A stretch of 64,000 bases of DNA from Agromyces intestinalis (GTDB lineage Bacteria > Actinomycetota > Actinomycetes > Actinomycetales > Microbacteriaceae), in contig NZ_CP043505.1 of assembly GCF_008365295.1 (NCBI RefSeq), positions 2,480,001 to 2,544,000 of the forward strand. Direction: 5' to 3'. Positions 17,592 through 30,192 of the stretch are shown piece after piece. The notes below the pieces were generated by a model. It was not told where the DNA came from and did not search any database. It saw nothing but the letters and a program-made list of their open reading frames with translations. Numbering within the stretch: position 1 is the first letter of the stretch; each line of letters starts with the position of its first letter. Both the position numbers and the translations under genes were made by a program.

Positions 17592-18545
17592 ATGTCCGCC
17601 ATCACCGTGCCGAAGGTGCGCCGCAAGCGCATTACGACCGGCGTCACCCTGTCCCGCAGGGCGGGCATGGTCTTCGTCCTCCCCGCGCTGGTGCTCTTCG
17701 GAGTGTTCATCGCGTACCCGCTGCTCACGGCGCTCAGCTACTCGTTCTTCGGCTGGACGGGGATCCTGCGCGGCGAGTTCGTCGGGCTGCAGAACTACCT
17801 CACGCTGTTCACCCAGTTGCCCTACACCGAGGACATCCCGAACGCGTTCGTGCACAACCTGCTGCTGTTCGTCGGCGCGATGCTGTTCCAGAACACGGTC
17901 GGCCTCGGGCTCGCGACGCTGCTGCACCGCGTGCGCCGCTTCAAGCGGTTCTTCCAGACCATGTACACGCTGCCGTACCTGGTGTCGCCGCTCGTCATCG
18001 GCTACCTCTGGTCGCTCATGCTGTCGCCGCTGTTCGGCCCGGTCAACGCGACGCTGCGGGCGATCGGGCTCGGCGACCTCGCCCAGCCGTGGCTCGGCAA
18101 CCCGCAGACCGCGATCTGGGTGGTCGTCATCGTCACCGCCTGGCAGTGGATCGGCTTCCCCGTGCTGTTGTACGGCGCGGCCCTCGGCGGCATCCCGGCC
18201 GAGGTCGACGAGGCCGCGTCGATCGACGGCGCGAGCTCGTGGCAGCGGTTCCGCTCGATCACGCTGCCGATGCTCATCCCCGCGATCGGCACGGTGAGCG
18301 TGCTCACGTTCATCGGCGCGATGGAGGCGTTCCCGATTCCGTACGCACTCGGCGGCTCGCAGGGCAACCCGGCCGGCGCCACCGACGTGCTGAGCCTGCT
18401 GTTCTACCGCACGGCCTTCGAGTCGGGCTCGTCGAACGCGATCGGCACGAGCTCGGCGATCGCGACCCTGCTGTTCCTGTTCATCTTCGGGATCTCCATG
18501 CTCATCACCGCGTTCATGCGCCGCGCCGAACGGAAGCTCTTCTGA
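17592..18545 (+). CDS. sugar ABC transporter permease (MalF-type)
   Basis: 317 aa with about six membrane segments and a short cytoplasmic N-terminus. The EAA loop that docks the ATPase is EVDEAASIDGASSWQRF at about 204-220. Family: binding-protein-dependent transport inner membrane component of CUT1 sugar importers. AAGGAG lies 11 bases upstream of ATG. Its stop overlaps the start of the second permease by one base (TGATG), showing coupling. Substrate inferred from the murQ context. Confidence 0.92.
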   Translation: MSAITVPKVRRKRITTGVTLSRRAGMVFVLPALVLFGVFIAYPLLTALSYSFFGWTGILRGEFVGLQNYLTLFTQLPYTEDIPNAFVHNLLLFVGAMLFQNTVGLGLATLLHRVRRFKRFFQTMYTLPYLVSPLVIGYLWSLMLSPLFGPVNATLRAIGLGDLAQPWLGNPQTAIWVVVIVTAWQWIGFPVLLYGAALGGIPAEVDEAASIDGASSWQRFRSITLPMLIPAIGTVSVLTFIGAMEAFPIPYALGGSQGNPAGATDVLSLLFYRTAFESGSSNAIGTSSAIATLLFLFIFGISMLITAFMRRAERKLF

Positions 18546-19447
18546 TGACCGCGACGATCACCCCCGGCACCACCGAGGCATCCGTCGGGCGCACGCCCGC
18601 TCGCAGCGATACCCCGCGCCGTCGGCGCCGCGTCACCTTCGGCGGCGCGGCATCCGGCACCTTCCTCTGGATCTACGCGGCGATCTCGATCGCGCCGCTG
18701 CTGCTGATGCTGTCGAACTCGCTGCGCACCACGCAGGACATGGCGCAGCATCCGCTCGGCCTGCCGCTGCCGCCGAACTTCACGAGCTACCAGAAGGCGT
18801 GGATCACCGCGTCGTTCGACACCTACTTCTTCAACTCGATCTTCGTGACCGTCGCGTCGGTGCTGCTGTCGACCGCGGTGTCGCTGCTCGCCGCGTACGC
18901 GTTCGCTCGCACCCGCTCGAAGCTGTTCGCGACCCTCGAGGGATTGTTCCTGTCGGGGCTCATGCTGCCGGTCTACCTCGCGATCCTCCCGCTGTTCTTC
19001 ATGCTGGATGCCGCGGGCCTGGTGTCGAACCTCTGGGGCCTGATCCTCGTGTACGGCGCGCTGGGCATCCCGTTCTCGACGTTCGTGCTGGCGAGCTTCT
19101 TCCGGCAGCTGCCGATGGAGCTCGACGAGGCGGCGCGCCTCGACGGGGCCGGCCCGTTCGCCACGTTCTGGCGCGTGCACCTGCCGCTCGTGCGCCCGGC
19201 GATCGCGACGGTCATCGTGTTCCGCTTCGTGCCGGTGTGGAACGACTTCTTCTACCCGCTCATCCTCATCCGCGACCAGGACTCGTACACGCTGCCGGTC
19301 GGCATCACGCGGTTCTTCGGCGAGTACCAGACCGACTGGGCGACGCTGTTCGCGGGCCTGACGCTGGCGACGATTCCGCTCGTCGTGCTGTTCCTGCTGG
19401 CCACGAAGCAGATCGTCTCCGGACTCACTGCTGGAATGAGCAAGTGA
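18545..19447 (+). CDS. sugar ABC transporter permease (MalG-type)
   Basis: 300 aa, about six membrane segments after a 40-residue basic Thr/Arg-rich cytoplasmic leader. EAA motif ELDEAARLDGAGPFATFWRV at about 195-214. Pairs with the preceding permease as a CUT1 sugar importer. Start ATG overlaps the preceding stop by one base and its own stop overlaps the kinase GTG start by four (GTGA). The tail SGLTAGMSK is typical for MalG-like proteins. Confidence 0.92.
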   Translation: MTATITPGTTEASVGRTPARSDTPRRRRRVTFGGAASGTFLWIYAAISIAPLLLMLSNSLRTTQDMAQHPLGLPLPPNFTSYQKAWITASFDTYFFNSIFVTVASVLLSTAVSLLAAYAFARTRSKLFATLEGLFLSGLMLPVYLAILPLFFMLDAAGLVSNLWGLILVYGALGIPFSTFVLASFFRQLPMELDEAARLDGAGPFATFWRVHLPLVRPAIATVIVFRFVPVWNDFFYPLILIRDQDSYTLPVGITRFFGEYQTDWATLFAGLTLATIPLVVLFLLATKQIVSGLTAGMSK

Positions 19448-20441
19448 CGTACCTTCTCGGCATCGACGTGGGCGGCTCGGGGAGTCGGGTCGCGTTGCGG
19501 CGGGCTGCGTGGGTGCGGGATGTCTCGGATGTCTCAGCTGCTCCGGATGCCTCGCGGCTCGAGCTGCTCGGCGACCGGATCGGCGTGACCGCCGAGGGCA
19601 GCACGGTGCCCGACGCCGTGCTCGCGCTGATCGAGCGCGCCGCGGCCGAGTGGCCCGACGAGTTCGCCGCGGTCGAGGGCGTCGGCGTCGGAGCGACCGG
19701 GCTCGCGACCCTGGTCGAGCGGCCTGCCGACCTGGTGGCCGCGGTCGAGCGGGCGTTCGCGAGGCTCGCGCCCGGCCGTTCGGTCGGCGTCGCGGTGGCG
19801 ATCGACGCGGTGACCGGGCATCTCGGCGCACTCGCCGGCGAGGGCGGCGTGGTCGTCGCGCTCGGCACCGGTGCGATCGCGTTCGGCACCGACTGCCGCG
19901 AGGTGTGGCGGCGGGTCGACGGATGGGGGCATCTGCTCGGCGACCGCGGCGGCGCGGCGTGGATCGGCCTGCGCGCGCTCGACGCGGCCGTGCGCGCGCA
20001 CGACGGGGTCGACCCGGCCGGCGCGGCACTGCTCGAGGCCGCGCGGGCGCGGTTCGGCGAGGTGCTCACCTGGCCCTCGCAGCTCTACACCCGGGCCGAC
20101 CGGGCGGGCGTGCTCGCGGGATTCGCGGCCGACGTCGCCCGGGTCGCCGAGGGCGGCGACCCCGTGGCATCCGCGATCATCGCCGAGGCCGGCGCCGAAG
20201 CCGCGCGCAGTGCGATCGCGGCGCTCGACCCGGCGCTGCCCGGGCGCGTCGCGGCGACCGGCGGGGTGTTCGGCGCCGGCGGCGGGGTCGCCGCCGCGTT
20301 CGCCCGGGCGCTCGCCGCTGCGCGACCCGACGTGGAGCTCGTCGCCCCCGCCGGCGACCCGCTCGACGGCGCCCTCATCCTCGCCGAGCGCGCCGCCGCC
20401 GCCGAGGTGACCACCCATGTCCCGTACGTCTGGGCGAATCG

Positions 20442-20445
<4 letters not shown>
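19444..20445 (+). CDS. BadF/BadG-family sugar kinase (GlcNAc or MurNAc kinase)
   Basis: 333 aa ASKHA-fold kinase. Phosphate-1 motif DVGGSGSR at about 8-15, phosphate-2 region GTGAIAFG and the GDRGGAAWIGLRAL segment of N-acetylglucosamine kinase/BadF-type proteins. In a locus where sugars come in through an ABC transporter rather than a PTS, a kinase is needed to make MurNAc-6-phosphate for MurQ; MurK of Clostridium is a precedent in this family. The GTG start overlaps the permease stop by four bases. Whether it phosphorylates MurNAc, GlcNAc or both cannot be told from sequence. Confidence 0.85.
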
Positions 20446-23618
<3,173 letters not shown>

Positions 23619-23626
23619 GCGGGCAT

Positions 23627-23662
23627 ATCGAGACCCGGCGAGGCGGGTCGCCGGGTCTCGAT
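23627..23662. terminator. perfect 14-bp hairpin after the oxidase gene
   Basis: ATCGAGACCCGGCG and CGCCGGGTCTCGAT pair perfectly over an 8-base loop, 9 bases after the stop codon. It has no U tract and its right arm is the start of a REP-like copy, so it may be a repeat that serves as terminator. Confidence 0.7.
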
Positions 23663-23664
23663 AC

Positions 23665-23772
23665 GCTCGCTGGCGCTCGCTACTCGACCAGCGGGGGCGC
23701 GCTCGCTGGCGCTCGCTACTCGACCAGCGGGGGCGCGCTCGCTGGCGCTCGCTACTCGACTAGCGGGGGCGG
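23665..23772. repeat. 36-bp tandem repeat, three copies (REP-like core)
   Basis: Units start at 23665, 23701 and 23737. Each reads GCTCGCTGGCGCTCGCTACT followed by CGACCAGCGGGGGCGC; the third has CTAGCGG instead of CCAGCGG and GG in place of the last GC. This is the outer half of the REP-like family amplified in tandem between two convergent genes. It is contiguous without spacers, so it is not a CRISPR array. Confidence 0.95.
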
Positions 23773-23781
23773 GGACGCGTT

Positions 23782-26517
23782 CTACGCCCGCCGCGCGATC
23801 CGTCGCCGCTTCAGCCACTTGTCGCCCTCGACGACGGCGAGCGGCACCAGCAGCAGTGCGATGCACTCGAGCCACTGCCATCCGGTGAGCGAGACCGCGC
23901 CGACGATGCGCTGCAGGAACCCGATCTCGGTCGAGCAGACGATGATGATCACCGGCCACACCAGGTACTTCAGGGTCGAGGCGATCGGCGGCAGCAGGCC
24001 CGATTCGGGCGAGCGTCGCATCAGGATGCCGCTCAGAACGGTGCCCAACCCGACGATCACGTAGACCATCGTCATCGACGCGCTCGGCTCGAGCGGGTCG
24101 GGCCGATCGGGCCCCCAGATCAACGGCACCAGCGACACGATGAAGATCGCGAAACCGTACAGCAGCCATTCGCCGATCGCCCGCGGGTTGGCGACACCGA
24201 GCTTGGGGTCGCGCGGCGGGCGGTCCATGAGGCCGGGGGGCGAGGGGTCGGCGGCGATGGCGAGCACCGCGAACAGCGTGACGAAGAAGTTCAGGAACAG
24301 CACCATCACGGGGAACAGCGCGACGCCGTCGTTGATGCCGAACGCGCTCGCCGCCACGAACAGCATGAGCAGCGAGAACAGCTGCGACATCTGGAACCGC
24401 AGGTAGCCGACGATCTTCTCGTAGACCATGCGGCCGATCTCGACGGCGTGCACGAGCGTCGCGAAGTTGTCGTCGGTGAGCACGAGCTTCGCGGCCTGCT
24501 TGGTGACCTCGGAGCCCGACCCCATTGCGACGCCGACGTTGGCCTGCTTGATTGCTGCGGCGTCGTTCACCGCGTCGCCCGTCATCGCGACGATCGAGCC
24601 CTGCCCCTGCAGCAGTTTCACGAGCCGCAGCTTGTCCTGCGGGGTGACCCGGCCGAACACGTGCAGGTCGGCCAGGTCGCGGTTGAGCTCGTCGTCGCTG
24701 AGCTGCTGCAGGTCGTGCCCGCTGATCGCGCCGGGGCCGAGTCCGAGCTCGGCGCCGATCGCGCCCGCCGTGACGGCGTGGTCGCCGGTGATCATGCGCA
24801 CCTCGATGCCGGCGCGCTGCGCGACCTCGATCGCGCCCTTCGCCTCGGCGCGCGGCGGGTCGACGATGCCGACGATGCCGATCAGCACCAGGTCTTGCAC
24901 GTACGACATCGGGTCGGCTTTGACCGCCGCCTCATCGCCGTCGGGCAGCACCCGCGCGGCGAGCGTCAGCGTGCGCAGGCCCTGCTTCGACATCTGCTCC
25001 ATGGCGGCAGTCGCGGCGGCCGCGTCGACGGGTGCCGGGGTGCGGTCGGCGGTGAGCATCTTCGTGCACCGTGACAGCACGATGTCGGGTGCGCCCTTCA
25101 CGAGCTCGAGGAAGTGCGTCTCGCCCTGCCAGGGGAAGTGCTGGAACGTCGCCATGAACTTGTAGTCGGAGTCGAACGGCACCTCGGCCACGCGCGGGTA
25201 CTGCGAGCGGGCGGCGTCGGCATCGACGCCGAGCTTGGCGGCGAGCACGATGAACGCCGCCTCGGTCGGGTCACCCACGACCTGCCCGTCGAGGCTCACC
25301 GTCGCATCGTTCGGCAGCGACAGCACCGCGGCGAGGGGCGCGGCATCCACCTCGTCGCCGCCCGGCTTCAGCACCTTGCCGTCGAACGAATAGCCCTCGC
25401 CGGTCACCGTGTACCACTGCCCGGCGAACCAGACCGAGCGGGCGGTCATCTGGTTGAGCGTCAGCGTGCCGGTCTTGTCGCTGCAGATCGCGCTCGTCGC
25501 CCCGAGGGTCTCGACGTCGTTGAGGCTCGCGACGACGGCTCGCTCGGCGGCGAGCTTCGTCGCACCCCACGACAGCAGGCCCTGCACGAACACTGGCAGG
25601 CCCGTCGGAATCGCCGAGATCGCGACGGCCGTGCCGAGGAAGAGCAGCGAGCCCAGGTCTTGTCCGCGCACGAAGCCGATGATGATGATGAGCAGCACCG
25701 CGCCCCATGCGACGAAGCCGAGCACTTTGGTGAGCCCGTCGAGTTCGCGCTGCAGCGGCGAGCGCGAGGTGCCGACCCCGGTGAGCAGGGTCGCGATCTG
25801 CCCGACCTGCGACCGCATGCCCGTTTCGACGACGACCATGGTGGCGGTGCCGCGGGTCACCGAGGTGTTCTGGAACAGCATCGAACTGCGGTCGGCGAGT
25901 GCGGTCGCCGGGTCGGTGTTCGGTTCGACGCGCTTGGCGATCGGCAGCGATTCGCCGGTGAGCGCGGATTCCTGCGTCTCGAGGTTCGCGGCGCGGATGA
26001 TGCGGCCGTCGGCCGGCACCAGGTCGCCGGCTTCGAGCTCGACGAGGTCACCGGGCACGATGTCGGGTGCGGGCAGCTCTTTCAGCACCCCGCCGCGGGT
26101 GACGCGGGCGTGCGGGGTCTGCAGGTTGGCGAGCGCGTCGACGCTGCGGCGGGCTTTCAGCTCTTGTCGGGTGCCGAGCACGATGTTGAACAGCACGAGC
26201 ACGGCGACGACGATCGCGGTGGTGACCTGGGCGATCAGCAGCGACACGATCGCGACCGCGATGAGCATCAGGGTCATCGGTTCGACGAGTTGTCGCAGCG
26301 CGATCTTCCACCAGCTCGGCGGCGGTGCCGCGTCGAGCGTGTTCGACCCGAACTGCGCGAGACGCTTCGCCGCCTCGGCATCGGTCAGACCGGTCGCCGC
26401 GTCGGAGCCCGCTTCGGCGACGGCCGCCTCGGGCGTGAGGGTCCACCAGAGCGGGCCGGATGCCTCGCCAGCCGCCGACCCCGACGACTCGACCTGCGAC
26501 GATGCCCCTGTGCTCAT
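23782..26517 (-). CDS. P2-type cation-transporting ATPase with variant motifs
   Basis: 911 aa. N-terminal cation-ATPase domain, phosphorylation motif DKTGTLT with Asp347, TGES actuator motif (ALTGESLP), hinge motif TGDAVNDAAA and C-terminal membrane bundle, as in P2A/P2-type ATPases. It drives cation transport across the plasma membrane by ATP. Two signature residues differ from the classic Ca2+ pump: IPTGLP (about 302-307) where most have IPEGLP, and TGDAVNDAAA where most have TGDGVNDAPA. The missing membrane glutamate suggests a different ion. Start ATG at 26517 is preceded by GGGGGAG; a TTG 12 bases upstream is less likely. Confidence 0.88.
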   Translation of the reverse strand: MSTGASSQVESSGSAAGEASGPLWWTLTPEAAVAEAGSDAATGLTDAEAAKRLAQFGSNTLDAAPPPSWWKIALRQLVEPMTLMLIAVAIVSLLIAQVTTAIVVAVLVLFNIVLGTRQELKARRSVDALANLQTPHARVTRGGVLKELPAPDIVPGDLVELEAGDLVPADGRIIRAANLETQESALTGESLPIAKRVEPNTDPATALADRSSMLFQNTSVTRGTATMVVVETGMRSQVGQIATLLTGVGTSRSPLQRELDGLTKVLGFVAWGAVLLIIIIGFVRGQDLGSLLFLGTAVAISAIPTGLPVFVQGLLSWGATKLAAERAVVASLNDVETLGATSAICSDKTGTLTLNQMTARSVWFAGQWYTVTGEGYSFDGKVLKPGGDEVDAAPLAAVLSLPNDATVSLDGQVVGDPTEAAFIVLAAKLGVDADAARSQYPRVAEVPFDSDYKFMATFQHFPWQGETHFLELVKGAPDIVLSRCTKMLTADRTPAPVDAAAATAAMEQMSKQGLRTLTLAARVLPDGDEAAVKADPMSYVQDLVLIGIVGIVDPPRAEAKGAIEVAQRAGIEVRMITGDHAVTAGAIGAELGLGPGAISGHDLQQLSDDELNRDLADLHVFGRVTPQDKLRLVKLLQGQGSIVAMTGDAVNDAAAIKQANVGVAMGSGSEVTKQAAKLVLTDDNFATLVHAVEIGRMVYEKIVGYLRFQMSQLFSLLMLFVAASAFGINDGVALFPVMVLFLNFFVTLFAVLAIAADPSPPGLMDRPPRDPKLGVANPRAIGEWLLYGFAIFIVSLVPLIWGPDRPDPLEPSASMTMVYVIVGLGTVLSGILMRRSPESGLLPPIASTLKYLVWPVIIIVCSTEIGFLQRIVGAVSLTGWQWLECIALLLVPLAVVEGDKWLKRRRIARRA

Positions 26518-26712
26518 CTGCTCCCCCAAGCTGCCGATGGGTTCACCCTAGCGGCGGGTGTGCGCGTGCGGGAGTGGGGAAGTGGCGCGCGTCGTGCGCC
26601 CCGCGCTGAGCGTGCTGAGCGCCACTCGGCCGGGCTCGACTCCGCCGCGGTGCGCGTCGTCACACTTCGCCTCGCACGGAATACCGCCCCCGCGCTGAAC
26701 GCTGTGCCCGGC

Positions 26713-27585
26713 ATGACCTCACTGCTCACCGGTGCCACCGGATACCTCGGATCAGCCGTGCTCGACCGCCTCGTCGCGAGCGGGTACGACGTCGTCGCGG
26801 TCGTGCGTTCGCCCGGGTCGGCCGAGCGCGTCACCGCGCGCGGCGCCCGCGCGCTCGTCGGCGACCTCACGGATGTCGCGTGGCTGACGGCTGCGCTCGC
26901 CGACGCCGACGGCGCGATCCACCTCGCCGCGCCCAGCGACGGCGCCGCCGCGCTGAACGAGGCCGTCGTCGACGCGGCGATCGCCGCCTATGCGGGCACC
27001 GGGCGGCGCTTCGTGCTGACGAGCGGCATCTGGGAGTTCGGCGCCGGCGACCTCGACGACGACGGCCCGCTCGACCCGCCCGAGCTCGTCGCCTGGCGCG
27101 TGCCGATCGAGCAGCGGCTGCTCGCATCCGACGTCGACGCCGCCATCGTCGCGCCCGGCCTCGTGTACGGGCACGGCCGCGGGCTCATCAGCCTGATCAC
27201 CGACGCGCCGCGCACCGAGTCGGGCGCGCTCACCCTCGTCGGCGACGGCGAGCAGCACTGGAGCTGGGTGCACGTCGACGACCTCGCGCGGCTCTACGAA
27301 CTCGTGCTCGTCTCGCCCGCGGCATCCAGTGGCGTGGCATCCGGCCGTATCGTCGCCGTCGATGGCGCGCCGCTCACGGTGCGCGCACTCGGGGAAGCGG
27401 TCGCGGGCGAGGCCGGCGTCGCCGGCGAGTCCGCGGATGCCTCGCGCGCGCGTCTTGGCGCCGTGTTCGCGGATGCGCTGCTGCTCGACCAGCGTGCGTC
27501 GGGCCGCAAGGCGCGCGAGCTCGGCTGGATTCCGGAGCATCCGTCGGTGCTCGAGGAGGTCGAGCGGCAGGCCGCGGCCGCCTGA
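26713..27585 (+). CDS. NAD-dependent epimerase/dehydratase-family protein
   Basis: 290 aa extended SDR. TGATGYLG at 7-14 binds NAD(P). GIWEFGAG and WSWVHVDDLARLYELVL are typical of the family. The canonical YxxxK is not clear; a VAWRVPIEQRLL segment occupies that place, so catalytic activity may be changed. Resembles the nucleoside-diphosphate-sugar epimerase-like proteins widespread in actinobacteria, substrate unknown. Start ATG immediately precedes the Rossmann strand. It diverges from the P-type ATPase across 195 bases containing an AGTGGCGC/GCGCCACT inverted pair. Confidence 0.75.
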   Translation: MTSLLTGATGYLGSAVLDRLVASGYDVVAVVRSPGSAERVTARGARALVGDLTDVAWLTAALADADGAIHLAAPSDGAAALNEAVVDAAIAAYAGTGRRFVLTSGIWEFGAGDLDDDGPLDPPELVAWRVPIEQRLLASDVDAAIVAPGLVYGHGRGLISLITDAPRTESGALTLVGDGEQHWSWVHVDDLARLYELVLVSPAASSGVASGRIVAVDGAPLTVRALGEAVAGEAGVAGESADASRARLGAVFADALLLDQRASGRKARELGWIPEHPSVLEEVERQAAAA

Positions 27586-27690
27586 TCGCGCGACCAGCTG
27601 ATCGGATGCCTCCGCGCTGGCGCGCGGATCTGTCGCGCGTCCGCCGCGCGGGGGAGGCGGCTGACCCGCACGCGGCGTATCGTCCGGCGC

Positions 27691-28419
27691 GTGCATGAGG
27701 AGCTTCGCGACCCCGTCGTGGTCGACTTCCCGCTGCGGGGCGAGGGGTGGATGGCCGTCACCACGCCTGCGCATCGCGTGCCGAGCCACGGCACCGACAT
27801 GCTGGGGCAGCGGTTCGCGTACGACTTCTTGAGGGTCGACGGGCGCCGCGGCGCGCACGTTCACCCTGCGAGCACGTGGCGCACCGCGACCATCGGCGTG
27901 CGCACGAACGAGTGCTACGCGTGGGGCGAGCCGGTGCACGCCCCGTTCGACGCCGAGGTGATCGAGGCCGCCGACGGCATCGCCGAACGGCAGTGGGTGA
28001 ACATGTTCCGCGAGCTGTTCGGCGTGCTGCGCACGGCGATCACGTTCACGCCCGAGATGCTGCCCCGGGTGCTCGGCAACCATGTGCTGCTACGGGCGAC
28101 GGATGCCTCGGTCGGGCGTTCCCCGGCGGGTTCGCGTTCCCCGATCTTCGCGGGCTTCGCGCACCTCGCGCCGGGGTCGGTCGCCGTCGCGGCGGGCGAC
28201 CACGTCGCCGCCGGCGACCTGCTCGGACGCGTCGGCCACACCGGCAACTCGACGTCGCCGCACCTGCACTTCCAGCTGATGGACTCGGCCGACCTGATGA
28301 CGGCGAAGGGCGTGCCGTGCGCGTTCGCGGCGTACGAGGTCGAGCGTGATGGGTCGTGGCATCCGGTCGCCGATGGTGTGCCCGGGCGAAGCGAGCGGAT
28401 CCGGTCGGTGACGGGCTGA
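27691..28419 (+). CDS. M23-family metallopeptidase
   Basis: 242 aa, GTG start. LytM/M23 domain with HGTDMLGQRFAYDF (first zinc His region) and GHTGNSTSPHLHFQLMD (HLHF at about 191-194). M23 enzymes cut peptidoglycan cross-bridges, but this protein has no signal peptide or membrane segment at the chosen start, so its target and location are unclear. An AERQWVNMFRELFG insertion separates the two zinc-binding motifs. It lies 105 bases after the SDR, same strand. Confidence 0.8.
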   Translation: MHEELRDPVVVDFPLRGEGWMAVTTPAHRVPSHGTDMLGQRFAYDFLRVDGRRGAHVHPASTWRTATIGVRTNECYAWGEPVHAPFDAEVIEAADGIAERQWVNMFRELFGVLRTAITFTPEMLPRVLGNHVLLRATDASVGRSPAGSRSPIFAGFAHLAPGSVAVAAGDHVAAGDLLGRVGHTGNSTSPHLHFQLMDSADLMTAKGVPCAFAAYEVERDGSWHPVADGVPGRSERIRSVTG

Positions 28420-28610
28420 GCCGCTACCGGTCATCCTCGTCGGATATCGCGTCCGTACGTGTGCACGCAGCATGCGCGGCCGCAGCAACCGATCGAGGAG
28501 AAGGCAGGTGGTTCGCAGGCGGTCTGCGTCCACCGATTGCGTGTCATCCCCCTCGTTCTGGGGCGAGCGGTGGGGCCGATCGCGCCGATCGAATCGGGAA
28601 GGATCGTGCA

Positions 28611-28718
28611 ATGACCGATCGACGCGACGCATCCGCCCCGAGCGTCTTGGCGATCCGAAAGGACGGCATACGTGCCGCGGACAGATCGATCGACCAACCC
28701 GAGGAGAGCGCACGATGA
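28611..28718 (+). CDS. small ORF translationally coupled to the next gene
   Basis: 35 codons from ATG with GGGAAGGA seven bases upstream, ending in TGA that overlaps the ATG of the coiled-coil gene as ATGA. The peptide is charged and Arg/Asp-rich (MTDRRDASAPSVLAIRKDG...) with no signal or membrane segment. The good ribosome site plus 4-nt overlap argue that it is translated, perhaps only to couple translation of the following gene. No family is recognised. Confidence 0.45.
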   Translation: MTDRRDASAPSVLAIRKDGIRAADRSIDQPEESAR

Positions 28719-29947
28719 GTGACGAGATCGAGCTGATCAGTGACGGTGCAGGACTGGCCGTCATCGGCGAACCGTCCGCCGTCGAGCGCTTCCTCCGAGC
28801 CCGCGGCCTTCTGACGTTCACCGAAGATCTGGGGCTTCACCGGCTCGGAGCGCTCGCGCAGGCCGTCGACGGCATCGCCGGGGGTGCCTCGGAGATCGCG
28901 GCGAACTCGGGGCGGTGGCTCAAGCTGACCGAAGAGTCGGCCGCGGTCGTGCAGGAGTTCGGGCTCATGGAGACGAAGACGGCGGGGATCAGCCACGCCA
29001 TGGTCGGCGACCCGGGCTCCATCAGCAAATGGCTTCAGATCGACACGAGCCGTGGGGCAGTGCTGACCAACCCCGCCATGCTCGCCGGGGCGGCGGGCAT
29101 CATGGCGCAGCTCGCCCGACAGGCGGAGATTCGCGAGATCAAGGCATACCTGCAGCGGATCGACGAGAAGATCGATGACGTCCGCCGGGGCCAGCGCGAC
29201 GCAGTCCTCGCACGCATGGATGGAGTCGCGCTGGCGATCGAGGAGGGCCTGACGGTCCGGGAGCACGGTGGGCACCTGGCGACGGTGTGGTCCAAGGTCC
29301 AGACCGCCGCCGGCTCGATCGCGGAAACCCAGGCGCATGCCCTGCGCGCGCTGGCCGCCCACGCGGAGAAGCTCGAGGAGAAGGCCAAGATCGGCGACGT
29401 CGCGAAGGCGGTGCGGGCGGCCGAGGACGATGTCGCCGTCTGGTTGGCTGTGCTCGCGCGCTGTTTCGAGCTGCACGAGGCGATCGCGGTGCTCGAACTG
29501 GACCGCGTTGCGCAGGCGGCTCCCGACGAGCTCGATGGCCATCGGCTCGGCCTGGCGGTCGCACGGGAAAAGCGGCGTGAGCTGATTCTGGAGCACACCG
29601 CGCGTCTGATGAACAGGCTGGAAGCCGCGGCGGACGACGCGAACCTCAACGTTCTGCTTCACCTTCCCGCGGCCCGCGCCATCGTCGGTGCCGTCAACCA
29701 GGTCGGCGCTGCCGTAGACGATTTCCGCGAGCCGCTCAGCATCGAGCCGGTGAGAGACCAGATCGAGACGACCCGCTGGAGGGAAGCGATCCGCGACGCC
29801 GAACAGTGGAAAGCGGCGGCCATGGAAGCCGGACCGAAGGCGGTGGCCGGAGCGGCGGTCGTCGGTGCGGGGGTGCTCGTCGTCATCCCTCAGACCCGAG
29901 GCTTCGCTTCCGGCGTGCTGAAGTCTGCGCTGCGAACGCTCCGCTGA
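28715..29947 (+). CDS. coiled-coil protein with C-terminal hydrophobic segment, possible defence-island component
   Basis: 410 aa. Largely helical and charged (AEIREIKAYLQRIDEKIDDV at about 140-160), with an Ala/Gly-rich hydrophobic stretch near the C-terminus (AGAAVVGAGVLVVIPQ, about 377-392) that may sit in the membrane. N-terminal domain (about 1-110) is globular with ISDGAGLAVIGEPSAVERFL. GAGGAGAG lies 6 bases before ATG. I do not recognise a named family. The following SNF2 ATPase and RAMA-domain genes make an accessory, perhaps antiphage, role plausible but unproven. Confidence 0.65.
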   Translation: MSDEIELISDGAGLAVIGEPSAVERFLRARGLLTFTEDLGLHRLGALAQAVDGIAGGASEIAANSGRWLKLTEESAAVVQEFGLMETKTAGISHAMVGDPGSISKWLQIDTSRGAVLTNPAMLAGAAGIMAQLARQAEIREIKAYLQRIDEKIDDVRRGQRDAVLARMDGVALAIEEGLTVREHGGHLATVWSKVQTAAGSIAETQAHALRALAAHAEKLEEKAKIGDVAKAVRAAEDDVAVWLAVLARCFELHEAIAVLELDRVAQAAPDELDGHRLGLAVAREKRRELILEHTARLMNRLEAAADDANLNVLLHLPAARAIVGAVNQVGAAVDDFREPLSIEPVRDQIETTRWREAIRDAEQWKAAAMEAGPKAVAGAAVVGAGVLVVIPQTRGFASGVLKSALRTLR

Positions 29948-30192
29948 GTTCGTACTCGCCGAACTCGGTCGCACGGTGCTCACCGACCTCCGCAGTGCGG
30001 GGATTCCCGAGGCGCACGACCTGGAGCGGGCGACGGTGAACGTCTCGGGGCGGGGTCGGGGAGAGCACTTCGCAGCTCTGAAGGCTGCGCGACCGGCGTT
30101 GCCCCACTTCGGGTGCCAACCGAGTCGTGGGCGACCGCTTCCGGGTAGCTTCGAGTGGTCCGCCCTCCACCGAACCCGAGCAATCCACCCCC

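Noticed and set aside
23665-23772. Possible CRISPR array
   Set aside because: Units are contiguous without spacers and match the REP-like family elsewhere in the window; no cas genes.
26518-26712. Inverted pair AGTGGCGC/GCGCCACT as terminator or operator
   Set aside because: Only eight bases with a long loop in a very GC-rich gap; too easily met by chance.
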